In this document: in pieces, positions 24,542 to 33,719 of the stretch
How positions within the stretch are numbered: position 1 is the first letter of the stretch
How the letters are laid out: the number at the start of each line of letters is the position of its first letter
Assembly: GCF_900141885.1 (NCBI RefSeq)
Contig: NZ_FQYY01000004.1
Location: 63,277 to 127,276, forward strand
Length of the DNA stretch: 64,000 nucleotides
Origin: Mesonia phycicola
GTDB lineage: Bacteria > Bacteroidota > Bacteroidia > Flavobacteriales > Flavobacteriaceae
Reading direction: 5' to 3'
The notes under the pieces: generated by a model
What the model was told of the DNA's origin: nothing
Seen by the model: the letters and a program-made list of their open reading frames with translations, nothing else
Database searches by the model: none
Position numbers and translations under genes: made by a program

Positions 24542-27325
24542 ATGTATATTTTATACAAAATAGCTTTAAAAAAATATCAGCCTTCAATCTTTTTGATTCA
24601 TTCATTAGTTGTGTCTAGCTTGATTTATGTAGTATTGAAGTGGGGAATTGATAAAGATGGATGGTACTTCATATTATTTTCTTCAAAATTATTCTACGTT
24701 GACTTTTTAGGAGTATTGTTAGTTCTTTCGATTATACTGACTGTTATAAATTTATTAAGTAAAAAAGAGCTTGAAAGAAAGCCAAATCCGTTTATCTCTG
24801 ATGACCCTGTTTTATTAAAAGGCGATGACAAGTTAAACTACCACAAAAGAGCGGCAAAAATTGTCGAATATTTAGAAAGATCAAACTTTAAAAATTCATT
24901 TACAATTGGAATTGTTGGTCCTTGGGGTAATGGTAAATCAAGTTTGATTAGCCTAATTGAAGAGAAGTTAGAAGAGAAAAGTAATGAACATACAATTCAT
25001 TTAAAGTTTTTACCATATCTAAATCACAGCGAAACTGATATTATTTCAGAGTTTTTCAAACAGTTAAGTACTGAAATAAATAAGTATAGTGGGAGATTGT
25101 CAAATCAATTTTTGAGTTATTCTGATAAGCTTTTAAAACTGTACAAGAATAAAAGTATTTCTGAATTCTTTAAGCCAAATTCGAGTTTATTTTCCGATTC
25201 GTCTTCTTACGATACATATAAAAAGATTAATGATACCTTAAACCAATTAGACAAGAAATATATAGTATTTATAGACGATCTTGACAGACTTTCTAATAAT
25301 GAAGTTTTGCAAGTCTTAAAGTTAGTTCGAAATACTGCAAATTTTAAAAACTTTATTTTTCTAATTGCTTTGGATAAAGATTATGTACTTGAATCTTTAT
25401 TGGTAAAAAATGATATTGCTGACCATACATTTGTAGATAAATTTTTTCAATTAGAAGTTTACTTGCCAGAAATTGAAAAATCCCAACTAAAAACTGATTT
25501 CATAGGTCTATTGAAACAAACAGATTTAGGTTTTGAGAGAGAATTTTTTAGAAATGTTGAAGCTTGTATCTTTAAAGAGGATAATCTATTTGATGATTAT
25601 ATTTCAAACTATAGAGGTGTAAAACGCTTGGTAAATCAATTGGTTTTTGATTTTAAATCCTTACCAGATGAGCTTGACACTAATGATTTTTTAAATTTTA
25701 CTTATTTAAAAATGACCTTTCCTTATGCAATAAAATTTTTAAATAATAATTGGTCAACCATAATTCCTTATAATCCAGAAACAAACCTTTGTGAATTAGT
25801 AGAAACCGAAAATGATTCTGATAAAAGTGATGCTTTTAAAGAAATGAGAAGATATAGAGTTTTTCATTTAAATCAAAAGCTTAATATAGATTTTAGCAAG
25901 TATGAAATCTCTAAAGACATTGATAAAGAAACAAAGATTAACGAAACAAATAATTTAACTAAACAGCAAAATATTTTATTAATAAAAACATTAATTGTGC
26001 TTTTTGGTAAAGAAAATATTACTGACAGTCATACCTCAATAAAGTTTGAGAATAATCTTCGAAAACTACTTCAACAGAAAATACAAGAAAAAGATTTAAG
26101 CGAAGTCAAATTTAAAAGCATATTTAATTTTCATAATGACTTTGAGAACTTAAATAAGTTATTGAATGAAGGTCATACGAATAGTATTTTAAATAGACTA
26201 GCATATTTTAATACAATTGATAAAGATGAAGCTTTAAAAGCAATAATAATATTGCTATATATTTTTAACGATGCAGAATTTTATTCTTTTAATTCAACTT
26301 CTGTATGGAATATGTTATCTGAATATATTGTACGTCAATTAAAGCTTAAAATAGGAAATAACGATTTTTGGACAGATAATAATAAACCAAATATTTGGAA
26401 ATATATAGTTAGTGAGTTTATCGATAAGGATAATTTTAAACTTAAAAGTAAAATCCAATTTTTAGCACTCATAAGTGAGTCTAGAATTAGACTTGATTTT
26501 TCTGATTGGGGAACCACAGAAGATGATCTTAAAGATCTGTCACTTTCTTTATATAAAAAGTTATTAGACGATAAGCAAAATAATTTATGGGACATCCATG
26601 ACTATTCTTTTTATCATGCCTATCATGATGTTCGAAAATTTCATACAGCTGATAAGATTAATCCAATTACAATAGACTTTTGGTCAAAAAATGATATTAC
26701 TTTATTGTGTGCGCAAATGACACAAAATGATGCTTGGACTACCAAAATGCTTAAAACATCGGACTATGCAGCACAATTGTTTGAATCCAAGTATAAATAC
26801 AAGCAATTTATAAATAAAAAATTAACAAATCCTATAACATCAGAACTGAAAGAATATGTTCAATTTTTAGAGTTAGAAAGCTATACCGATTTTAGTAGAT
26901 ATATTAGATTTGAATTCTTAAGTTTTAATTTAATTAAACAAAAGCTTCAAAGAGTAATAGATTTTAATAACCTTGCCCAAGATGAAGCAGAAACCATTAT
27001 CGAAATAGTATTAAAATCAGATAATAAAGATCTTTGGAACATAACATATACAGATATGAATACTGATGTTATTTCTGGGTTTATAGAATTAAGAAGATAC
27101 AATATAGGTGGTACACTTTTTACTTTTATTAGATTACAATCAGGTAATTATCACAAATCTATACCTGAGATGTTTCAACATTATAAAGAAATGCTTTCTA
27201 ATAATAACATTAATTCTAAAATAGATTCAGAACAAAAGTCTATAACAGTTGATGATAGTGATGAATCCATAAAAATTATTTCAGTACAACCAACTAGTTA
27301 TGATTCGAAAATTAAATTAAGATGA
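24542..27325 (+). CDS. KAP family P-loop NTPase, membrane-associated
   Basis: The protein has 927 residues from this start, and the true start is probably at 24336 in another frame. After membrane helices (about residues 1-75) comes the KAP NTPase. It has Walker A GIVGPWGNGKSSLISLI (about residue 126) and Walker B YIVFIDDLDRLSNNEVLQVL (about residue 242), the family hallmark, followed by the KAP lid region (FKNFIFLIALDKDYVLESLL). The C-terminal 500 residues are helical and unassigned. The family includes the F-plasmid phage-exclusion protein PifA and eukaryotic Kidins220. Together with the AlbA_2 gene just upstream it could form a phage-defence module, which is inference only. Confidence 0.78.
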   Translation: MYILYKIALKKYQPSIFLIHSLVVSSLIYVVLKWGIDKDGWYFILFSSKLFYVDFLGVLLVLSIILTVINLLSKKELERKPNPFISDDPVLLKGDDKLNYHKRAAKIVEYLERSNFKNSFTIGIVGPWGNGKSSLISLIEEKLEEKSNEHTIHLKFLPYLNHSETDIISEFFKQLSTEINKYSGRLSNQFLSYSDKLLKLYKNKSISEFFKPNSSLFSDSSSYDTYKKINDTLNQLDKKYIVFIDDLDRLSNNEVLQVLKLVRNTANFKNFIFLIALDKDYVLESLLVKNDIADHTFVDKFFQLEVYLPEIEKSQLKTDFIGLLKQTDLGFEREFFRNVEACIFKEDNLFDDYISNYRGVKRLVNQLVFDFKSLPDELDTNDFLNFTYLKMTFPYAIKFLNNNWSTIIPYNPETNLCELVETENDSDKSDAFKEMRRYRVFHLNQKLNIDFSKYEISKDIDKETKINETNNLTKQQNILLIKTLIVLFGKENITDSHTSIKFENNLRKLLQQKIQEKDLSEVKFKSIFNFHNDFENLNKLLNEGHTNSILNRLAYFNTIDKDEALKAIIILLYIFNDAEFYSFNSTSVWNMLSEYIVRQLKLKIGNNDFWTDNNKPNIWKYIVSEFIDKDNFKLKSKIQFLALISESRIRLDFSDWGTTEDDLKDLSLSLYKKLLDDKQNNLWDIHDYSFYHAYHDVRKFHTADKINPITIDFWSKNDITLLCAQMTQNDAWTTKMLKTSDYAAQLFESKYKYKQFINKKLTNPITSELKEYVQFLELESYTDFSRYIRFEFLSFNLIKQKLQRVIDFNNLAQDEAETIIEIVLKSDNKDLWNITYTDMNTDVISGFIELRRYNIGGTLFTFIRLQSGNYHKSIPEMFQHYKEMLSNNNINSKIDSEQKSITVDDSDESIKIISVQPTSYDSKIKLR

Positions 27326-27338
27326 AATAGCGAAAATT

Positions 27339-27482
27339 ATGGCAAGAAGGAAAGATGTTAAATATACAATTTACAAAATTTTTAGAAAACATAGCGTTTT
27401 AATGAGTTATCATTATTTCGATAATCATCAAAAACCTATTACCACCATTGAGATTACAACTGCAATGTATACAGATGAATAG
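27339..27482 (+). CDS. Small protein, 47 residues, unknown
   Basis: The frame reads MARRKDVKYTIYKIFRKHSV, then LMSYHYFDNHQKPITTIEIT and TAMYTDE, starting 13 bases after the KAP gene. The content is protein-like (basic start, beta-strand patterns). It may be a real small gene of the cargo operon or the remnant of a longer one. No family is recognised. Confidence 0.35.
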   Translation: MARRKDVKYTIYKIFRKHSVLMSYHYFDNHQKPITTIEITTAMYTDE

Positions 27483-27526
27483 GGTCTACTCCCTTATACC
27501 TTTAAATAACTAATATTACTCCTCCA

Positions 27527-28060
27527 ATGAACGATAAAAGTTTTAAGGAACTGAAGTTAGAAGTACAAGAAGCTTCAAAAAAAGGAATTGATTTTTTGTG
27601 CGCTGGTAGCTTACTTTGGTTGTTCATTACATTAATCTGGTATTTCACCAACTCTCCATATTATAAAAGTATTTTTACTTTTATGATTGCCGGACTAATG
27701 TTACCCTTGGCTTATCTGGGATCTAAAATTTTCAATACGCAATGGAAGCTTCCATCTAATCACCTACAACCTTTAGGCGTATGGTTAAATTTTGCCCAGC
27801 TTGTTTACTTTCCTATTCTTATTTTTATATTTTTAATATCTCCAGACTATTTTTTAATGGTCTACTCTATCATTACCGGAGCCCATTTATTTCCTTATGC
27901 GTGGTTATATGATGAGATAGCTTATGCCATTATTGCCATATTGATTTCTGTAGGGTCGCTTTTCTTACAATTATACCTTCCTTTCGAAATGATTTGGATC
28001 ATCGCTTTATTTACTTCCATCTCACTATTGATGTTATTTTTCAAAATAAGAAAAGGGTAA
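27527..28060 (+). CDS. Multi-pass membrane protein (resembles DUF7010)
   Basis: The protein has 177 residues with a charged N-terminus (MNDKSFKELKLEVQEASKKG). Six hydrophobic segments follow (for example FLCAGSLLWLFITLIWYF, FTFMIAGLMLPLAYLG, FPILIFIFLISPDYFLMVYS) and the end is basic. The layout resembles small membrane proteins annotated as DUF7010, recalled from memory. The function is unknown. It lies between the KAP-type cargo and the integrase remnant. The 167 bases after it up to the integrase hold no recognisable feature. Confidence 0.55.
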   Translation: MNDKSFKELKLEVQEASKKGIDFLCAGSLLWLFITLIWYFTNSPYYKSIFTFMIAGLMLPLAYLGSKIFNTQWKLPSNHLQPLGVWLNFAQLVYFPILIFIFLISPDYFLMVYSIITGAHLFPYAWLYDEIAYAIIAILISVGSLFLQLYLPFEMIWIIALFTSISLLMLFFKIRKG

Positions 28061-28227
28061 AATATTATTTTAGTTAAGATTATTTATTTATTTTCAAATT
28101 AAATAAATAAGATGTTAATCATCTTGTTTAGTTCATTTACAAGTTGTCAACGAATTGGTTATCAGTTTTTAACTAAAAGTTTTTTGTCTTTTGATTTGAA
28201 TTAGAAATCGTAATATCTTAATTTTTT

Positions 28228-29461
28228 CTATTCAAAATTATTATTAAGTTTATTATTTAAGATTGACATATCATCCTTTACTTTATTATCAATCACACGC
28301 GCATAAATTTGTGTGGTCGCTAACTTGGTATGACCTAATAATTTCGAAACTGTTTCTATAGGAACCCCATTAGTTAGCGTAACGGTTGTTGCAAAAGTAT
28401 GCCTAGCTACATGAAAGGTCAGATTTTTTTTAATTCCACAAAAATCAGATATCTCCTTTAAATAACTATTCAGTTTTTGATTCGAGTAATGAGGTAATAG
28501 AGTTTTTGAATGAGCAGTTTTTGGATGATTTTGATAAGATTTTAAAATATTTCTGGCTTGATTAAGCAAAGGAATTTTAAGCGCTGTTTTGGTTTTTTGA
28601 CGTTCCGTTTCAATCCATTGATTCCCATCAAAACCCATACCTATATTATCTATTGAAAGTTTAGTTATATCAATATAAGAAAGTCCTGTATAGCAGCTAA
28701 AAAGAAAAATGTCCTTAAACTATATTAAGTCTATCTATAGAAGATTTGAAATTCTCGATAGAACCCAATTCCTCTTTTGTCAAAAATTCCCTCCTTTTCT
28801 TTATAAATGATGATTTAAATCTCACAAACGGATCCTTTGGTATCCATTCATGATGATAAGCCATAGTCACCATTTTACGCAATCTCTGAAGATGTTTCAC
28901 GGCAGTATTATGACTCATTTTGCGTTGATGATCTTGAGGTTGATAGGATTTTATAAAAAATTCAAAATCTTTGATAAAGGTGTAATCTTAATCTATTAAC
29001 CTATAATCGTTTAAACTGAATTTAGCGGACAAGAACTTATATAAATATCTCTGGGTCACTTTATAATGCTTTAAAGTACGAGAGGAAAGCGATTGTTTAG
29101 AAATCTCATTATGATATTCAAATAAATCCTTTAATGAGCGGTAAAATATATCTTTTCCTAAATATCGATTTTTGATTGCCTGAGCAGTTATCATTTTATG
29201 TTCGGACAACAAGTCTTCATAAGCTGAATAAATATTTGATCTTACTTGATCTAAATACTTATTTACAAGTTTAGACTCTTGACGTGTTCCCTTCATCATA
29301 CCTCGGGAAGCTTCCCAATTCTCAGCGGGAATTCTCCTTTTTAGACTAAAATTTGCTCTATTTCCGTCTACAGTAATTCTAGCATAAATTGGCACCTTGT
29401 TATTTTTGGAGCGAGAAGAATAAATCCAAAAAATTAGGCTGAATGTTGATCGATTTTTCAT
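28228..29461 (-). pseudogene. Tyrosine recombinase (integrase), inactivated
   Basis: Three consecutive pieces form one integrase of about 410 residues. The N-terminal arm and core-binding part (MKNRSTFSLIFWIYSSRSKN) ends in an in-frame TAA at 28988-28990 after YRLID, and the same frame continues DYTFIKDFEFFIKS into the second piece. That piece ends at 28715, after an extra T in the run before AAGGAC. Removing it restores KDIFLFSCYTGLSYIDITKL and the C-terminal catalytic domain with HVARHTFATT (HxxR) and LGHTKLATTQIYARV (LGH and the Tyr nucleophile). It starts 232 bases from a tRNA-Arg 3' end, the normal integration target. One nonsense and one frameshift mutation mean the element can no longer move itself. 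Confidence 0.85.
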
Positions 29462-29634
29462 TTTTATCGTCTTTAATTATACATTTTTATAAAGACGAAA
29501 GTCAAATACAGGTATCTAATATTAAAATAGTTACACTTAAATTGGTTCACAATTTTATAAGATTCCAATTGTGAACCGAATTGCGAACATTTTTAGCGGT
29601 TTTTATTAATTATAAATATAGCTAATAAAAACAT

Positions 29635-29668
29635 AAAACCCTGAAAATCATACGATTTACAGGGTTTT
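29635..29668. terminator. Terminator between the integrase and tRNA-Arg
   Basis: AAAACCCTG (29635-29643) pairs with CAGGGTTTT (29660-29668), and inside it AAATC pairs with GATTT, giving an almost perfect long hairpin. It stands about 25 bases past the tRNA 3' end on the minus strand and would end tRNA transcription. Nothing else is recognised in 29462-29634. Confidence 0.75.
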
Positions 29669-29692
29669 AGTTTAAATTGAATACTTATAAAG

Positions 29693-29766
<74 letters not shown>

Positions 29767-29786
29767 TTTTGCTTTGTAAGCGGTTG

Positions 29787-29816
29787 CAAATATACTAATA
29801 CTTCTTAATTAAACAA
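29787..29816 (-). promoter_or_regulatory. Promoter of tRNA-Arg
   Basis: The minus strand has TTG (29814-29816), a 19-base spacer and TATATTTG (29787-29794). This matches the Bacteroidetes -33/-7 pattern with the consensus -7 TAnnTTTG. The -7 box ends 20 bases before the tRNA 5' end. Confidence 0.65.
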
Positions 29817-29887
29817 GCATAAAATAAATGAAATTTTCAACTAAATTATAACCTACTCATATTCAGAATAAAAGTTTTAAAAAAAAT

Positions 29888-31246
29888 TTAAAATTTATTT
29901 ATATATACAGTCTTTCTGTTTAAAAACTCTTTAATTCCGTCGGAAGATAGCTCTCTTCCGTAGCCAGAATCTTTAGTACCTCCAAACGGTAATCTTGGGT
30001 CGCTTTTTACCATAGAGTTAATAAATACGGCACCATCATCAAATTGAGAAATTAAAGCTTTAGCTCTTTCAAAATCTTCAGTAAAAACAGAAACTCCTAA
30101 TCCAAAATCAGATTTATTCACTAAATCTATTGCTTCCATATCTGTTTTAAAACTGGTTACAGAAATTAGTGGTCCAAAGGTTTCTTCTAAAAAAATAGGA
30201 GATTTTTTACTTACATTAATTACAATTGTAGGTTCAAAATAAGTTTTATTTCTTTTACCTCCTAAAACTACTTTTGCTCCTCCCTGTATGGCTCTATTTA
30301 ATTGATCTTCTAAATCTTTTGCCAAATCTTCTCTTGCCATTACTCCAATAAACGTATCTTCTTCTAATGGATCTCCACTTTTTAATTCTCTTGTTTCTGT
30401 AATTAGCGCTTCTACTACTTCATTATAAATAGATTCGTGTACAAGTAGTCTTTTACCTGCTATGCAACTTTGCCCCGTATTTTGAAAACGTGCTTGTACA
30501 CAAGTTTTTACAGACTCTTCTATATTTGCATCTTCAAAAACTACCAATGCGTTACTCCCACCTAGCTCTAACAAAGATTTTTTAATTTCTTCTCCTGCTA
30601 TACTAGCCACTGCACTACCTGCTGGTTTGCTACCGGTAAGCGTAACTGCTTTTATTCTTTTATCTCTAATTATATTTTCTACTTTTTTACTACTAATAAT
30701 TAGATTTTGAAAACATCCATCAGGGAAACCTGCATTTTGTATTGCTTTTTCTATATTTTCTGCACAGCGCATTACATTGCTTGCATGTTTAAGGACTCCT
30801 ACGTTTCCTGCCATTAAAGCGGGAGCTATAAACCTGAATACTTGCCAAAAAGGATAATTCCAAGGCATAACTGCCAAAATAACCCCTAAAGGGTCAAAGC
30901 GCACATAAGATTCTTGTGCATCTGTTTCTATAATTTCTTTTTTAAGCTGATTTTCTGCGTGCTCTGCATAATAATTACATACCCAAGCACATTTTTCTAT
31001 CTCTGCAATTGCTTGGGCAATAGGTTTACCCATCTCTTTGGTTATGGCAGTTGCGTAATCTTTTTTATTATTTATTAACTCTTCAGCTAAATTGTGCATT
31101 AGCTCAGATTTTCTAGCAAAAGTGGTATGCTTCCAATCTTTAAAAGTTTTATCTGCTTTTTTTATTTTTTTTGAAACGTCAGATTTTGAATGCTCTTTAA
31201 ATTTTTCGAGCGTTTCTCCTGTATATGGATTTATGGATTTAAGCAT
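29888..31246 (-). CDS. NAD(P)-dependent aldehyde dehydrogenase, succinate-semialdehyde type
   Basis: The protein has 452 residues and is a complete ALDH fold. It shows VMPWNYPFWQVFR (nucleotide-binding and catalytic Asn), TGSKPAGSAVA, the catalytic Glu in LLELGGSNALVV (about residue 225), the catalytic Cys in NTGQSCIAGKR (about residue 260) and EETFGPL. The short length (about 450) and the sequence around GQSCIAGKR fit the GabD/Sad-like succinate-semialdehyde group, oxidising short aldehydes in the cytoplasm. Exact substrate cannot be set from sequence. It is a single gene with an inverted repeat in its leader. Confidence 0.85.
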   Translation of the reverse strand: MLKSINPYTGETLEKFKEHSKSDVSKKIKKADKTFKDWKHTTFARKSELMHNLAEELINNKKDYATAITKEMGKPIAQAIAEIEKCAWVCNYYAEHAENQLKKEIIETDAQESYVRFDPLGVILAVMPWNYPFWQVFRFIAPALMAGNVGVLKHASNVMRCAENIEKAIQNAGFPDGCFQNLIISSKKVENIIRDKRIKAVTLTGSKPAGSAVASIAGEEIKKSLLELGGSNALVVFEDANIEESVKTCVQARFQNTGQSCIAGKRLLVHESIYNEVVEALITETRELKSGDPLEEDTFIGVMAREDLAKDLEDQLNRAIQGGAKVVLGGKRNKTYFEPTIVINVSKKSPIFLEETFGPLISVTSFKTDMEAIDLVNKSDFGLGVSVFTEDFERAKALISQFDDGAVFINSMVKSDPRLPFGGTKDSGYGRELSSDGIKEFLNRKTVYINKF

Positions 31247-31260
31247 GATATCTTTAATTT

Positions 31261-31287
31261 AACGCTAAATTTAAAAATCTTAGCGTT
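31261..31287. promoter_or_regulatory. Inverted repeat in the aldehyde dehydrogenase leader
   Basis: AACGCTAA (31261-31268) and TTAGCGTT (31280-31287) form a perfect 8-bp inverted repeat with an 11-base AT-rich centre, starting 15 bases upstream of the start codon. It could be an operator for a dimeric repressor or an mRNA hairpin. No T run follows it in the direction of the gene. Confidence 0.35.
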
Positions 31288-31410
31288 CTCTTAATTTTGA
31301 ATTATGATGAATTTAACTTTGTTATTTTGTTGAAAAGTTAGTTCAAAAGTCTTTAAAAAACCGAGATGTTTATTTAATCTATTCTTTAAATTTATAAAAA
31401 CCAATTATTT

Positions 31411-31821
31411 ATGGATACTAGAGATGTAAAATTACTTGAGTTAAGACCAGAGATACCTTCTGCTAAAGTTTCAGCAAATATGTCTTCTGAAGAACAGTTT
31501 CAAAATAAAACTTTAAGACCCGTAATTAAATTGCAACACTACTTGTTAATTGAAGCTTTTAAAAATTACATCAAAAAGCATAAAAATATTTTTTATGAAA
31601 TGTCTTTAGAAAAAAGATTTCTTTACGTAGAAAATACAATTCAAAAAGACATAAAATTTAGAAACAGCTTAAAAGGTATGATTATAGGTCAATTTACTAT
31701 TGATGAATATACTACCTACATAGAAAACTCTTCTAAACTTAATAAAAGAATGATGAATATTGTAAAAGAACGTATACAAGACAGTATTCAACTGTTAGAA
31801 AATGTACCTTCTTTTTCATAA
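31411..31821 (+). CDS. Conserved flavobacterial protein of unknown function
   Basis: The protein has 136 residues (MDTRDVKLLELRPEIPSAKV, then LRPVIKLQHYLLIEAFKNY) and is mostly helical, without membrane segment or signal peptide. Similar short proteins in flavobacteria are, from memory, sometimes labelled glyoxalase without any glyoxalase motif being present. I see no metal-binding or catalytic pattern here either. It lies 45 bases upstream of corA on the same strand, so the two may share a transcript. Confidence 0.6.
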   Translation: MDTRDVKLLELRPEIPSAKVSANMSSEEQFQNKTLRPVIKLQHYLLIEAFKNYIKKHKNIFYEMSLEKRFLYVENTIQKDIKFRNSLKGMIIGQFTIDEYTTYIENSSKLNKRMMNIVKERIQDSIQLLENVPSFS

Positions 31822-31866
31822 TTAAAGTTTAATAATTATTACTACTTTGGTTCTTTTAAATAGTTT

Positions 31867-32949
31867 ATGAGTAGAAAAAAACGACAAAAAAAAGATAAGA
31901 GAGTTAAATATACTTCTGTTAACCAAGTACCTGGTCAAGTTACTTATGTTGGTAGTAAAGAAAGTGTAGCTCCCAGCGTAGAAATAATTAATTACAATAA
32001 AGAAAAAGTTACTAGAGAAGATAGTAACGATGTACAAAATGCTTTCAATTTTAACGGCACAGATGATATTACATGGATAAATATTAATGGTTTAAACCAT
32101 ACCAAAGAAATTGAAAAATTAGGGAAACACTACAAACTACATCAGCTTATAATTGAAGATATTGTAAACACTCAACAAAGACCTAAAATAGATGATTATG
32201 AAGGTTATATTTTTGTTGTTTTAAAAATGCTTTATCACGATGCTCAAAATGAATTTATAAATGAACATTTAAGCATTGTTATTGGTGAAGACTACGTTTT
32301 GACTTTTCAAGAGGCAGATGGTGATGTTTTTAACGGATTAAGAGAAAGAATTGAAAATGCTAATGGCAGAATAAGAAATTCTGGTACAGATTATTTATTA
32401 TATGCACTTATTGATGCTGTAGTAGATAATTATTTTATCATTATAGATACTATGAGTGATAAAATTGAAGCCTTAGAAGATAGTTTATTTCTAGAAAATC
32501 CCGAAGAAGACTTATCTCACGATATTCAAGATTTAAAGAGAGAGGTTTTAAAAATTAGAAAAGCTATTTACCCTCTTAGAGAAGTAATTAATAGATTAGA
32601 AAAAAGCGAACATCAGTTAATAGATGAAAAAACACATAGCTATTTAAGAGATTTACAGGACCACATAACCCAAATTTCTGAAAATATAGAAGTATATCGT
32701 GAAATGATATGGGGATTAATGGATATGTATATGACCACTATTAGCAACAAAATGAATGAAGTAATGAAAGTACTTACCATAATGGCTAGTATTTTTATAC
32801 CTCTAACATTTATGGCAGGTATTTACGGGATGAATTTTGAGTATATACCAGAGCTTCAATTTAAATACGGATATTTTTATTTGTGGGGAGCTATGATTGT
32901 GGTTTTCTTTTTAATGATTTGGTATTTTAAAAGAAAAAAATGGCTTTAA
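31867..32949 (+). CDS. corA: CorA-type magnesium/cobalt channel
   Basis: The protein has 360 residues. The cytoplasmic N-terminal domain contains DITWININGLNHTKEIEKLG and HQLIIEDIVNTQQRPKIDDY. A long helix follows, and two C-terminal transmembrane helices flank the selectivity motif in FMAGIYGMNFEYIPEL (GMN, about residue 326). The tail is basic (KRKKWL), as required for gating. It imports Mg2+ across the inner membrane as a pentamer. The length and motif order are normal for the family. Confidence 0.92.
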   Translation: MSRKKRQKKDKRVKYTSVNQVPGQVTYVGSKESVAPSVEIINYNKEKVTREDSNDVQNAFNFNGTDDITWININGLNHTKEIEKLGKHYKLHQLIIEDIVNTQQRPKIDDYEGYIFVVLKMLYHDAQNEFINEHLSIVIGEDYVLTFQEADGDVFNGLRERIENANGRIRNSGTDYLLYALIDAVVDNYFIIIDTMSDKIEALEDSLFLENPEEDLSHDIQDLKREVLKIRKAIYPLREVINRLEKSEHQLIDEKTHSYLRDLQDHITQISENIEVYREMIWGLMDMYMTTISNKMNEVMKVLTIMASIFIPLTFMAGIYGMNFEYIPELQFKYGYFYLWGAMIVVFFLMIWYFKRKKWL

Positions 32950-32957
32950 CAGAAATG

Positions 32958-33653
32958 TTATTCATTCTTTTTTCTCTTTTTATGATCTAAATAAACAAAA
33001 ACAGCATAAACAACAATACCGCCCCCTCCTATCCAATATAAACCAGTTTTCAAAGTTTCTATATCTTTTGCAAAAAAAGAAATTGCGGTTGCTAGTGGAA
33101 TAATACCAAGCATAGTTGCTGAGATAAATTTAAGATATCGCATCTTTAAACCTCCAGCAATAATGCTAATTGCATCATTAGATAAAAATGGAGATATTCT
33201 AAACAAAACTATACTCCAAAACCCGTAATTAGATACCCAATATTTAAGTTTATTAAAGGTTTTATCACTTATTAATTTATGTAGGGCATTCTCATTAATA
33301 CCAATCCCTAAAGAATAACCAATTGTAGATGCTAAAAAAACACCTGCAGAAGACATTAAAATAGAAGGTACAGTACCATAAACTAAAGCAGCAGCAACCA
33401 TTGGTAACCAAGACGGAAATATTACCAAAAACATCTGCAACACAATAATTAAAATTATTGCTACCACTCCCCAAGCACCAAAGCCCTTTATTGTAGAAGA
33501 AATTTGTTGTTGATTTCCAGATTTTAAAGCATTCCATAAATTAATGATAGCTTCATGAAAGTTTGGAGAAACAAAAAATAAAATTACTAGTACTACAATT
33601 AATGCTAATGTAAAATATAAAGAACTGTATTTGGCTATTTTTTCTGCTTTCAA
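32958..33653 (-). CDS. TVP38/TMEM64 (DedA-like) membrane protein
   Basis: The protein has 231 residues with about five or six membrane segments. The family core is visible in FLASTIGYSLGIGINENALH followed by VLFRISPFLSNDAISIIAGG, with the conserved R-x-x-P-x-x-x-N/D pattern in the re-entrant region. These proteins are thought to act in membrane lipid or undecaprenyl-phosphate handling, and the substrate is unknown here. It is convergent with corA, eight bases apart. Confidence 0.8.
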   Translation of the reverse strand: MKAEKIAKYSSLYFTLALIVVLVILFFVSPNFHEAIINLWNALKSGNQQQISSTIKGFGAWGVVAIILIIVLQMFLVIFPSWLPMVAAALVYGTVPSILMSSAGVFLASTIGYSLGIGINENALHKLISDKTFNKLKYWVSNYGFWSIVLFRISPFLSNDAISIIAGGLKMRYLKFISATMLGIIPLATAISFFAKDIETLKTGLYWIGGGGIVVYAVFVYLDHKKRKKNE

Positions 33654-33719
33654 AATTTAAGATTTTACTCAAATTTATAAAAGGCAAGCTCAAATTTCCT
33701 TAAATAAAAATCAAAATTC

